A DNA stretch of 5,618 nucleotides from an uncultured Clostridia bacterium (GTDB taxonomy: Bacteria; Bacillota; Clostridia; Oscillospirales; Acutalibacteraceae): positions 1-5,618 of the forward strand of contig CAMOCU010000084.1 in assembly GCA_946610835.1 (NCBI GenBank). Reading direction: 5' to 3'. Made by a program: the position numbers and the translations under genes. The notes under the pieces are model-generated. The model saw nothing but the letters and a program-made list of their open reading frames with translations. It did not search any database and was not told the DNA's origin. Below, in pieces: positions 1 through 5,618 of this stretch (its first letter is position 1; each line of letters begins with the position of its first letter).

Positions 1-1
1 A

Positions 2-529
2 TTTTTCATGAGCATGGGAATGTGGTACGTAAGCCTTCTGTTCCTGCTGAGCGGAATGGACGATGCACGTACAGGCGCATGGATGCGTGCGCTTGCGCAG
101 GACGGCGTGTATGATGTGGGCGCCGAGATGCACGACGCAATCCGCGCTGTGTTTGAGGGCGGTTACTGCGACGAGGATGCCACACGCGGTCTGATCCACA
201 GTGTTTTTGATTCGGACGGCTACCTTTGCGACACGCATACGGCGGTTGCAGTGCAGGTTTACCGCGCGTATCGCGCGCAGTCCGGTGATTCTGCGCCGAC
301 CGTGATTGCGTCCACCGCCAGTCCTTACAAATTCAGCCGCACAGTGCTTGCCGCTGTTGCACCCGAAGTGCAGGCGCAGAGCGAATTTGATATGGTGCGG
401 GCGCTGCTGCAAAAGACGGGCTTTGCCTGCCCGCCGCAGCTGCTGGATCTGCAGAACAAGCCCGTGCGTTTTACCGATGTTTGTGCCAAAGAGGACATGG
501 AAAGCGCCGTGCTGGCGGCGATGCTGTAA
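2..529 (+). CDS. thrC: Threonine synthase, C-terminal part (5' end outside window)
   Basis: Threonine synthase is a cytoplasmic, PLP-dependent fold-type II enzyme that converts O-phospho-L-homoserine to L-threonine and phosphate, the last step of threonine biosynthesis. About 175 codons are visible. Recognition rests on the CDTHTAVAV segment (bases 227-253) and on the IASTASPYKF segment (bases 305-334), both typical of the C-terminal domain in bacterial threonine synthases, followed by the usual KPVRF tail near the end. The PLP-binding lysine would lie upstream, outside the window. The reading frame is open to the left edge, so the ATG at base 8 is internal and not the start. The first dozen residues are odd: just before LLFLLSG, relatives usually have an SSNLER-like stretch, which is missing here (see findings). 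The stop at 527-529 is in the same frame as the next gene, 18 bases downstream, so the two are probably co-transcribed. Confidence 0.9.
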   Translation, partial: FFMSMGMWYVSLLFLLSGMDDARTGAWMRALAQDGVYDVGAEMHDAIRAVFEGGYCDEDATRGLIHSVFDSDGYLCDTHTAVAVQVYRAYRAQSGDSAPTVIASTASPYKFSRTVLAAVAPEVQAQSEFDMVRALLQKTGFACPPQLLDLQNKPVRFTDVCAKEDMESAVLAAML

Positions 530-547
530 GCAAAAGGAGTTTTTTAC

Positions 548-1243
548 GTGTCATTATTTGCCATTGCGGATACGCACCTCTCTTTCGGCACGGACAAGCC
601 TATGCATATCTTCAACGGCTGGCAGGATTATGAACGGCGGCTCGCGGACAATTGGCACCGGATCGTGCAGCCGGAAGACACGGTGGTCATAGCCGGGGAC
701 ATTTCCTGGGGAATGGATCTGCGGCAGTCGCTGCCGGATTTTCGGTTTTTGCACACGCTGCCCGGACACAAGCTGATACTCAAAGGGAATCACGATTATT
801 GGTGGTCGACCAAACGCAAAGCGGACGCTTGCTTTGCAGAAAACGGGCTGGATACGCTGGATATCCTGTTCAACAATGCGTACGTTGCCGGAAATACGGC
901 GGTCTGCGGTACGCGCGGCTGGCTTGCGGAAAGCTGTTCGGCAGAAGACCGCAAGGTGCTGCTGCGCGAAGCCGGACGGCTGCGCTTGTCGATCGACGCT
1001 GCCGTATCGCTTGGCAAAGAGCCTGTCGTTTTTCTGCATTATCCGCCCATCAACGCCGACCGCTCGTGGTGCCCCGAGATTTTTGAGGTGCTGCACGAGG
1101 CGGGCATACGCCGCTGTTATTACGGCCATCTGCACGGCCCTTCGTGCCGCACGGCCTTCAACGGCGAGCTGGATGGGATTCATCTGTCGCTGATCTCTTG
1201 CGACTTTTTGGAATTTTGCCCGAAATTGGTGGAGAAATTTTAA
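548..1243 (+). CDS. Metallophosphoesterase (calcineurin-like predicted phosphohydrolase, COG1768-like)
   Basis: A 231-residue cytoplasmic protein of the calcineurin-like metallophosphoesterase superfamily, predicted to hydrolyse a phosphoester with a two-metal centre; the substrate is unknown. The full metal-ligand set is visible in order: D8 and H10 (ADTH), D51 (GDISW), N81-H82-D83 (GNHDYWW), H164 (FLHYPP), and H194 with H196 (YGHLHG). The length fits stand-alone bacterial members, and the SFG, GDISW and NHDYWW details resemble COG1768. There is no signal peptide or membrane segment. GTG at 548 is the only sensible start: the previous in-frame stop is that of thrC at 527-529, an AAAAGGAG site lies at 532-539, and the next in-frame ATG (602) would remove D8 and H10. 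Close spacing to thrC suggests a shared transcript, but nothing links it to threonine synthesis. No hairpin terminator is visible after its stop, so some read-through into tig is possible. Confidence 0.9.
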   Translation: MSLFAIADTHLSFGTDKPMHIFNGWQDYERRLADNWHRIVQPEDTVVIAGDISWGMDLRQSLPDFRFLHTLPGHKLILKGNHDYWWSTKRKADACFAENGLDTLDILFNNAYVAGNTAVCGTRGWLAESCSAEDRKVLLREAGRLRLSIDAAVSLGKEPVVFLHYPPINADRSWCPEIFEVLHEAGIRRCYYGHLHGPSCRTAFNGELDGIHLSLISCDFLEFCPKLVEKF

Positions 1244-1250
1244 AAAACAG

Positions 1251-1279
1251 TAGAAATTCTGAAAAAGATATGCTATAAT
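1251..1279 (+). promoter_or_regulatory. Probable vegetative (SigA-type) promoter of tig, extended -10
   Basis: A consensus TATAAT lies at 1274-1279, preceded by TG one base away (1271-1272), the extended -10 form. A -35 match, TAGAAA (4 of 6 to TTGACA), lies at 1251-1256 with the ideal 17-base spacer. The surrounding DNA is AT-rich, in contrast to the genes. Transcription would begin near 1286, giving a leader of roughly 55 bases before the tig ATG. No CIRCE repeat and no CtsR-type heptamer repeat is visible around it, so expression from it looks constitutive. The start site is inferred from the hexamers only. Confidence 0.8.
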
Positions 1280-1291
1280 AAAATGAATATA

Positions 1292-1313
1292 CGCTGCGGT
1301 ATTTTGCGCAGCG
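1292..1313 (+). promoter_or_regulatory. Hairpin in the tig 5' leader
   Basis: CGCTGCG (1292-1298) and CGCAGCG (1307-1313) are perfect 7-base inverted arms around an 8-base loop. It lies only a few bases after the predicted transcription start and ends about 12 bases before the ribosome site. No T-run follows, so it is not an intrinsic terminator. A stem this near the 5' end could shield the messenger from 5'-end decay, or be a protein site; both roles are inference. Confidence 0.55.
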
Positions 1314-1325
1314 GCCACAGAAGTG

Positions 1326-1331
1326 AAAGGA
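1326..1331 (+). promoter_or_regulatory. Ribosome binding site deciding the tig start
   Basis: AAAGGA at 1326-1331 sits 10 bases before ATG 1342 and only 1 base before the in-frame TTG at 1333. The spacing therefore selects ATG 1342 and rules out the TTG. Confidence 0.75.
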
Positions 1332-1341
1332 ATTGGTTAAA

Positions 1342-2679
1342 ATGAGTCTCAAATCATGCAAGAAGTTGGATACCAACACGTACGAAATCGAGGTATCCAT
1401 CAGCGGCGAAGACTTTGCTGCCGCCATCAACAAGGTGTACATCAAGCAGAAGAACCGGATCACCGTGCCCGGATTCCGCAAGGGCAAGGCGCCGAAACAT
1501 ATGATCGAAACCATGTACGGCAAGGGCGTATTTTATGACGATGCGCTCGAAATGCTGTATCCCGAAACCGTTGACGCCGCCATCAAAGAGGCGGAGCTGG
1601 AAGCAGTCGACACACCGCATGAGGTCAAAATCAACGAGATCGGCGAAAACGGCGTGGAAATGACCATGCAGATCACTGTCAAGCCCGACGTTACGGTCAA
1701 GCAGTACAAGGGTCTTGAGGCCGAGAAACGCGAAGTGTCTGTTTCGGCCGAGGAAGTGGACGCGGAGATCAACCGCCTGCGCGAGCGCAACGCGGTCATT
1801 ACCGATATCGACGATCGCCCGGCTCAAATGGGCGACACCGTCGCCATTGATTACGACGGTTCTGTCGACGGCGTTTCTTTCGAGGGCGGCAAAGGTTCCC
1901 ACGATCTTGAGCTTGGATCCAATTCTTTTATCCCCGGCTTTGAGGAACAGGTTGCCGGTCACAGCATCGACGAAACGTTCGACGTCAACGTCACATTCCC
2001 CGAGGAGTACCACGCAACAGAGCTTGCCGGCAAGGCGGCTGTGTTCCAGTGTGTGATTCACGGCATCAAAGAAAAGACGCTGCCGGAACTGGACGATGAA
2101 TTCGCCAAGGATGTCAGTGAGGATGCAGATACGCTCGACGAGTTGAAGAAGAGCATCGAAGCGGATCTGCTCAAGGACAAGCAGGGACGCGCTGACGCGG
2201 ACTTTGAACAGGCGCTGCTCGTTTCGCTTGCCGATCAGGTCGAGGGTGAGATCCCCGATTGCATGTTCGAGCAGAAAGCGGAGGAAAACAAAGAGAATTT
2301 CTCCCGCCGTATCGGCCAGCAGGGCATCGATCTGGATAAGTACCTGATGTATATGGGCATCGAAAAGGAACGCTTTGAGTCCGACATGTACGAACAGGCG
2401 ATCCAGCAGGTCAAGGTGCGTCTTGCGCTTGAAAAGATCGCGCAGAGCGAGGGTATCGAGGTGAGCGACGAGGACGTGCAGGCAGAGTACGATAAGCTTG
2501 CCGGGATGTACGGCGTTTCGGTCGACGCGGTCAAGGGCTTCTTTGCCGAAAGCAGCATCCGAAACGATATCGAGTGCGAAAAGGCAATCAACGTCATCAA
2601 AGAAAATGCTGTCGTTAAAGCAACTTCCGAAGATGAGGCACAGGCGGAAGACGGCGAGACAGCGGCAGACGCTGAATAA
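1342..2679 (+). CDS. tig: Trigger factor, ribosome-associated chaperone and peptidyl-prolyl isomerase
   Basis: Trigger factor docks beside the ribosomal exit tunnel, shields nascent chains and can catalyse prolyl isomerisation. This 445-residue protein has the usual three parts. An N-terminal ribosome-binding domain (about 1-115) carries the signature loop GFRKGKAP at residues 44-51. An FKBP-type domain (about 160-245) is recognised by GDTVAIDYDGSVDG, the F-x-GG-x-G-S-x-x-x-x-L-x-L-G-S pattern, FIPGFEEQ and the TFPEEYH segment. A long, charged helical C-terminal domain (about 250-425) forms the chaperone cradle, opening with LPELDDEFAKD. The last 20 residues are a low-complexity acidic, alanine-rich tail, common in this family. 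Length is close to the roughly 430 residues of the E. coli protein. The start is ATG 1342, chosen from its ribosome site. It appears to have its own promoter and heads the clp-lon cluster. No truncation or frameshift is visible. Confidence 0.97.
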   Translation: MSLKSCKKLDTNTYEIEVSISGEDFAAAINKVYIKQKNRITVPGFRKGKAPKHMIETMYGKGVFYDDALEMLYPETVDAAIKEAELEAVDTPHEVKINEIGENGVEMTMQITVKPDVTVKQYKGLEAEKREVSVSAEEVDAEINRLRERNAVITDIDDRPAQMGDTVAIDYDGSVDGVSFEGGKGSHDLELGSNSFIPGFEEQVAGHSIDETFDVNVTFPEEYHATELAGKAAVFQCVIHGIKEKTLPELDDEFAKDVSEDADTLDELKKSIEADLLKDKQGRADADFEQALLVSLADQVEGEIPDCMFEQKAEENKENFSRRIGQQGIDLDKYLMYMGIEKERFESDMYEQAIQQVKVRLALEKIAQSEGIEVSDEDVQAEYDKLAGMYGVSVDAVKGFFAESSIRNDIECEKAINVIKENAVVKATSEDEAQAEDGETAADAE

Positions 2680-2696
2680 ATCCGGTTTAATCGGAC

Positions 2697-2702
2697 TATA
2701 CT
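2697..2702 (+). promoter_or_regulatory. Possible weak -10 element for clpP
   Basis: TATACT at 2697-2702, overlapped by TATTAT at 2702-2707, lies in a short AT-rich patch just after the tig stop. No good -35 hexamer is found 16-18 bases upstream and there is no TGn extension, so this is tentative. A small dyad, TCCG (2681-2684) and CGGA (2692-2695), lies directly upstream. If used, transcription would start near 2710, just before the large hairpin. Confidence 0.3.
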
Positions 2703-2717
2703 ATTATGAACATGTGC

Positions 2718-2747
2718 GGCTGTCCTGCTCCGCGGAGCAGGATAGCT
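2718..2747 (+). promoter_or_regulatory. GC-rich perfect palindrome / hairpin between tig and clpP
   Basis: Bases 2723-2732 (TCCTGCTCCG) and 2733-2742 (CGGAGCAGGA) are exact reverse complements, a 20-base perfect palindrome. In RNA the stem extends outward through a G-U pair (2722/2743), then U-A, C-G and G-C pairs (2721-2719 with 2744-2746) and a further G-U (2718/2747). This gives about 12 paired bases closed by a CGCG loop. Only TTT follows the stem, so it is a poor intrinsic terminator; it could attenuate tig transcription, stabilise the clpP messenger or bind a dimeric protein as DNA. It ends about 25 bases before the clpP ribosome site and does not cover it. Confidence 0.75.
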
Positions 2748-2771
2748 TTGCATATCAAATTATTTCCATTC

Positions 2772-2780
2772 AAGGGAGGT
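2772..2780 (+). promoter_or_regulatory. Strong ribosome binding site deciding the clpP start
   Basis: AAGGGAGGT at 2772-2780 is a near-complete anti-16S match, 6 bases before ATG 2787. It argues for that start over the in-frame ATG at 2706, which has no purine-rich site and would add 27 residues encoded through the palindrome. Confidence 0.9.
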
Positions 2781-2786
2781 ATTTCC

Positions 2787-3368
2787 ATGGCATTGGTACC
2801 GTATGTAATTGAACAGACAAATCGCGGCGAACGTTCCTATGATATTTTTTCCCGCTTGCTGAGCGACCGGATCATCGTCCTTTCCGACGAGGTCAACGAC
2901 GCAACGGCAAGTCTGGTTGTGGCGCAGCTGCTGTTTTTGGAAGGACAGGATCCGGAAAAGGACATCAGCCTGTATATCAACAGTCCCGGCGGCTCTGTGA
3001 CGGCCGGTATGGCGATTTATGACACGATGCAGTATGTCAAGTGCGATGTATCGACAATCTGCATGGGCATGGCGGCGTCCATGGGCGCCTTCCTGCTTTC
3101 CTCCGGCGCCAAAGGCAAGCGCATTGCGCTGCCCAACAGCGAAATTATGATCCATCAGCCGCTTGGCGGCGCGCAGGGTCAGGCTACGGAGATCAAGATC
3201 ATTGCCGATCATATCCTGCGTACACGCGAAAAATTGAACCGCATCCTTGCGGAAAACACCGGCCGTTCCATCGAGGAGATTGCCCGCGATACAGAACGCG
3301 ACAATTATCTTTCCGCTGAGGAAGCGCGCGAGTACGGCCTGGTGGATAAGGTGCTGTACAAAAGATAA
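2787..3368 (+). CDS. clpP: ATP-dependent Clp protease proteolytic subunit ClpP
   Basis: ClpP is a serine peptidase that assembles as two stacked heptamers, forming the degradation chamber for AAA+ unfoldases such as ClpX. The 193-residue product matches the usual processed-size family (about 190-210). The catalytic triad is complete: S98 in GMAASMG, H123 in MIHQPLGG and D172 in the ERDNYLSAEEA segment. The oxyanion region SPGGSV (66-71) is present. The N-terminal MALVPYVIEQTNRGER forms the conserved axial loop region and supports ATG 2787, along with its very strong ribosome site. The C-terminal AREYGLVDKVL is typical. clpX follows after 38 bases without a terminator, so clpP and clpX are presumably one transcript, matching their joint function. 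No CtsR-like heptamer repeats are seen upstream. The gene is intact. Confidence 0.98.
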   Translation: MALVPYVIEQTNRGERSYDIFSRLLSDRIIVLSDEVNDATASLVVAQLLFLEGQDPEKDISLYINSPGGSVTAGMAIYDTMQYVKCDVSTICMGMAASMGAFLLSSGAKGKRIALPNSEIMIHQPLGGAQGQATEIKIIADHILRTREKLNRILAENTGRSIEEIARDTERDNYLSAEEAREYGLVDKVLYKR

Positions 3369-3406
3369 CACAGCGCCGCAACACAGGCATACAAAGGAGA
3401 TTTCAG

Positions 3407-4723
3407 ATGCCCAGAGACGACGAACGATACGATAAGAAAATCTGCTGTTCCTTCTGCCGCAAGCAGCAGGGACAGGTGGAAAAGCTGATTGCCGGCCCCG
3501 GCGTATATATTTGTAACGAATGTGTGGAACTTTGCGAGGCGATCATTGAGGATGACGATTCCTTCGGCATGCACAAACAGGCCGAGCTTGAAAAGGAATT
3601 GGGCGACCTGCCGAAGCCCGCACAGATCAAAGCGCAGCTGGACAATTATGTCATCGGGCAGGATGCCGCCAAAATCGCGTTGAGTGTCGCTGTGCGCAAC
3701 CATTACAAGCGCGTTTACGCGGCGGCAGACAACGAAGTTGAGATTCAAAAGAGCAACATTCTGCTGCTCGGGCCGACCGGTGTGGGCAAGACAATGCTTG
3801 CCCAGACGCTGGCCAAGATTCTCGACGTTCCTTTTGCCATTGCGGACGCCACAACGCTGACCGAGGCCGGATATGTGGGCGAGGATGTGGAAAACATTCT
3901 TTTGCGCCTGATTCAGGCGGCGGATTACGATGTGGAGCGCGCGGAGCACGGCATCATTTATGTGGACGAAATCGACAAGATTACCCGCAAATCCGAAAAC
4001 GCTTCCATTACCCGCGACGTCAGCGGAGAGGGCGTACAGCAGGCGCTGCTGAAGATCGTGGAGGGTACGGTCGCCAACGTTCCGCCGCAGGGCGGACGCA
4101 AGCATCCGCAGCAGGAGTTCATCCAGATTGACACGTCCAACATTCTCTTCATCTGCGGCGGCGCATTTGACGGAATCGAAAAGATCATTGAAAAGCGCAT
4201 CGGCGGCTCCGCGCTCGGCTTTGGTGCGGCCATACGCGAGAAAAAGGAAATGACTGCATCCGAACTGCTGCCCCAGATCACGCAGCAGGACATCGTAAAA
4301 TTCGGTCTGATTCCCGAGCTTGTGGGGCGTTTGCCGGTGATTACGACGCTTGAGGAACTGGATCGCGACGCGCTGATCCGCATTCTGACCGAACCAAAAA
4401 ACGCGATCGTCAAACAGTACAAAGCGTTGTTTGCGCTGGATAATGTGGATCTGGAGTTCGATCTGTCTGCGCTGGAAGCCATTGCGGACAAAACGCTCGA
4501 GAAAAAGACAGGTGCGCGCGGTCTGCGTTCCATTATGGAATCGGTGCTCATGCCGATCATGTATTCCGTCCCGTCCGACGAGACCGTGGAACTGGTGCGC
4601 GTGACAGCGGCGTGTGTGCTGGATGGCGACGAACCGCTGATCGAGCGCAACCCCATGCGCAAGGCGATCGAAAAGAAGCCGCTGCCAAAGGCGAAGCTTC
4701 GCCCCAAAAATTCCGTTTCCTGA
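3407..4723 (+). CDS. clpX: ATP-dependent Clp protease ATP-binding subunit ClpX
   Basis: ClpX is a hexameric AAA+ unfoldase that recognises degrons such as the ssrA tag, threads substrates through its pore and delivers them to ClpP. The 438-residue product has an N-terminal C4 zinc-binding domain (C14, C17, C36, C39), Walker A GPTGVGKT at 122-129, pore-1 loop GYVG at 155-158, Walker B IIYVDEID at 183-190, the RKH loop at 231-233, and sensor-II GAR at 369-371. The ClpP-docking loop reads LGF (270-272), an accepted variant of the IGF tripeptide of E. coli, so partnership with the ClpP encoded just upstream is expected. ATG 3407 follows AAAGGAGA (3393-3400) by 6 bases and begins with the usual short polar lead into the zinc domain. 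The lysine-rich C-terminal tail is normal for the family. A strong terminator lies 37 bases beyond the stop. Nothing is missing. Confidence 0.98.
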   Translation: MPRDDERYDKKICCSFCRKQQGQVEKLIAGPGVYICNECVELCEAIIEDDDSFGMHKQAELEKELGDLPKPAQIKAQLDNYVIGQDAAKIALSVAVRNHYKRVYAAADNEVEIQKSNILLLGPTGVGKTMLAQTLAKILDVPFAIADATTLTEAGYVGEDVENILLRLIQAADYDVERAEHGIIYVDEIDKITRKSENASITRDVSGEGVQQALLKIVEGTVANVPPQGGRKHPQQEFIQIDTSNILFICGGAFDGIEKIIEKRIGGSALGFGAAIREKKEMTASELLPQITQQDIVKFGLIPELVGRLPVITTLEELDRDALIRILTEPKNAIVKQYKALFALDNVDLEFDLSALEAIADKTLEKKTGARGLRSIMESVLMPIMYSVPSDETVELVRVTAACVLDGDEPLIERNPMRKAIEKKPLPKAKLRPKNSVS

Positions 4724-4729
4724 AACGGA
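4712..4729 (+). repeat. Inverted repeat spanning the clpX stop codon, possible weak terminator
   Basis: TCCGTTTC (4712-4719) and GAAACGGA (4722-4729) are exact inverted arms with CT between them, so the clpX TGA (4721-4723) lies at the centre. As RNA it would form about 7 pairs with a CCUG loop, followed by the U-rich UAUAUUU (4730-4736) and preceded by a run of A (4706-4710). It resembles a weak intrinsic terminator just ahead of the stronger one. Confidence 0.5.
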
Positions 4730-4760
4730 TATATTTCCCCAACAGAATTCAGAAGGGATC

Positions 4761-4793
4761 AAAAAGAGACGCATGCGACATACGTCTCTTTTT
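4761..4793 (+). terminator. Strong intrinsic terminator after clpX
   Basis: AAAAAGAGACG (4761-4771) pairs perfectly with CGTCTCTTTTT (4783-4793). After one C/A mismatch (4772/4782) the stem continues with ATG/CAT (4773-4775 with 4779-4781) around a CGA loop. The 3' arm ends in five T, giving a stem plus U-tract; the matching A-run on the other side means it could also work on the opposite strand. It should end the clpP-clpX transcript. It finishes 12 bases before the likely lon start, so lon needs read-through or its own very close promoter. Confidence 0.9.
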
Positions 4794-4805
4794 CGTAAGA
4801 AAGAT

Positions 4806-5618
4806 ATGGAAATGAACACAACAACTTTGCCGGTTGTGGCGCTGCGCGGTCTGGTGATTTTTCCGGATATGCAGATGCACTTCGACGTCGGCAGACCGAA
4901 ATCCATTGCCGCTTTCAAAGCAGCGATGGCAGGCAATCAATCCATTTTTCTCACCTGTCAAAAAGAGATCGGCACGGACGACCCGACGTTTGACGACGTG
5001 TACCCGGTGGGTGTGATTGCGTCCATCCGTCAGATTCTCAAGCTCCCCGGCGAGGACGGCATTCGTGTAGCGATCCAGGGACAGCGGCGCGGCCGTATTG
5101 TCGCGGCGATCGAGAACAAAACACATCTGCTTGCGCAGATTGCGCCCTGTCCCATGAGCCTGTCGCGGCGCGATACGCGTACTCGGTACGAAGCGCTCAT
5201 GCGTCAGGTCAAGCTGCGTTTTGAGCAGTATGCCGACATTGTGCCGGATCTGCCGGTCGACATGATTCTCACGGTCATGAGCGAAAAAGAAGCGGCAAAG
5301 CTTTCGGATTATATCGCGGGCAATATCATGCTCGAATATGCGGACAAGCAGTCCCTGCTCGAGGAAATGAATCCGCTCAAACGGCTGGAAAAGCTTTGCG
5401 TGCTGCTCGAAAAAGAATGCCGGCTGATGCGCATCGAGGACGAGATTTCGGACAAGGTGCAGGAGCAGATGGACAAGAACCAGCGCGAATACTTCCTGCG
5501 CGAGCAGATGAAGATTATTTCAAACGAGCTGGGCGAGGCGGCCGACGCAGAGGAGGATACGCGCCGTTTCCGTGCGCAGATCCGGGATTTGCATTTGCCG
5601 CACGAGGCGGAAAAAAAG
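4806..5618 (+). CDS. lon: ATP-dependent Lon protease, N-terminal part (3' end outside window)
   Basis: Lon is a cytoplasmic hexameric AAA+ serine protease for misfolded and regulatory proteins. The visible 271 residues cover most of the substrate-recognition region: the N-terminal LAN/PUA-like domain opens with LPVVALRGLVIFPDM (8-22) and HFDVGRPKSI (25-34), and the helical linker contains the hallmark KVQEQMDKNQREYFLREQMK at 217-236, predicted coiled-coil. Walker A and the Ser-Lys protease dyad would lie beyond the edge, as full proteins are near 800 residues. The start is uncertain. ATG 4806 and ATG 4812 both give a normal N-terminus, but neither has a good ribosome site (only AAGAAAG at 4797-4803). 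An in-frame ATG at 4773 lies inside the terminator hairpin and would add an unusual MRHTSLFRKKD lead. The frame is open to the right edge. Confidence 0.95.
   Translation, partial: MEMNTTTLPVVALRGLVIFPDMQMHFDVGRPKSIAAFKAAMAGNQSIFLTCQKEIGTDDPTFDDVYPVGVIASIRQILKLPGEDGIRVAIQGQRRGRIVAAIENKTHLLAQIAPCPMSLSRRDTRTRYEALMRQVKLRFEQYADIVPDLPVDMILTVMSEKEAAKLSDYIAGNIMLEYADKQSLLEEMNPLKRLEKLCVLLEKECRLMRIEDEISDKVQEQMDKNQREYFLREQMKIISNELGEAADAEEDTRRFRAQIRDLHLPHEAEKK

Noticed and set aside
1233..1258. Direct repeat AGAAATT (1233-1239 and 1252-1258)
   Set aside because: It is seven AT-rich bases in an AT-rich gap, easily due to chance, and the first copy is in coding sequence.
554..1318. A 254-codon open frame on the - strand opposite the metallophosphoesterase
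   Set aside because: The + strand frame has a complete set of catalytic motifs; the antisense product has no recognisable family and overlaps the tig promoter.
1333..1341. TTG 1333 as the tig start
   Set aside because: It is only one base after the AAAGGA site; ATG 1342 has workable spacing and the standard N-terminus.
1244..1341. A search of the gaps for a tRNA, small RNA gene, riboswitch or CRISPR repeat
   Set aside because: The gaps (1244-1341, 2680-2786, 3369-3406, 4724-4805) are short and contain only the promoter, hairpins and terminator listed; no cloverleaf, spaced direct repeats or known riboswitch core is visible.
1354..2061. A 235-codon open frame on the - strand opposite tig
   Set aside because: It lies within the well-conserved trigger factor gene, and its product has no motif I recognise.
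2706..2786. A 27-residue N-terminal extension of ClpP from ATG 2706
   Set aside because: It has no ribosome site, would be encoded through the palindrome, and a near-perfect site stands before ATG 2787, which gives the normal ClpP N-terminus. An open frame of 27 codons is not unusual by chance.
3676..3678. The LGF tripeptide in ClpX (residues 270-272, near base 4214) in place of IGF, as a sign of a lost ClpP partner
   Set aside because: The docking loop tolerates L, I or V in the first place, and clpP is adjacent and intact.
3305..4936. A 543-codon open frame on the - strand covering all of clpX and the start of lon
   Set aside because: It begins with TTG, has no convincing ribosome site, runs across the clpX terminator, shows no recognisable domain, and lies opposite a fully conserved gene. 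Long antisense frames are common by-products of biased codon use.

Overview
The window is a compact stretch of bacterial chromosome with every supported gene on the + strand. It carries the end of a threonine synthase gene, a small metallophosphoesterase, and the classical protein quality-control cluster tig - clpP - clpX - lon. The last gene is cut off by the right edge. Family resemblance (a COG1768-like phosphohydrolase with the SFG and NHDYWW motifs, a threonine synthase tail of the type seen in Clostridia), strong purine-rich Shine-Dalgarno sites and a composition that looks slightly GC-rich by eye point to a Gram-positive anaerobe of the Clostridia, perhaps the Oscillospirales/Ruminococcaceae. 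The taxonomic placement is inference from family resemblance, not a search result.

Layout. Bases 2-529 hold the 3' part of thrC. Only 18 bases later, behind a good ribosome site, a GTG-started metallophosphoesterase runs 548-1243. The 98-base gap 1244-1341 has a convincing extended -10 promoter and a 5'-leader hairpin ahead of tig (1342-2679). The 107-base gap before clpP (2787-3368) has a GC-rich perfect palindrome and a possible weak promoter. clpX (3407-4723) follows clpP by 38 bases and is almost certainly co-transcribed with it. The 82-base gap before lon (4806 onwards) holds a small inverted repeat over the clpX stop codon and a strong intrinsic terminator that ends only 12 bases before the likely lon start.

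How the genes work together. Trigger factor meets nascent chains at the ribosome exit tunnel. ClpX unfolds selected or ssrA-tagged proteins and feeds them to the ClpP peptidase chamber. Lon is the independent ATP-dependent protease for misfolded and regulatory proteins. This order is widely conserved in bacteria. The catalytic and nucleotide-binding residues that fall inside the window are intact. Threonine synthase and the phosphoesterase look like unrelated upstream neighbours, although no terminator separates them from tig.

I see no mobile element, CRISPR array, RNA gene or unknown multi-gene system. The points worth a second look are regulatory: the palindrome before clpP, the terminator against the lon start, the tig leader, and an odd protein sequence at the extreme left edge of thrC.
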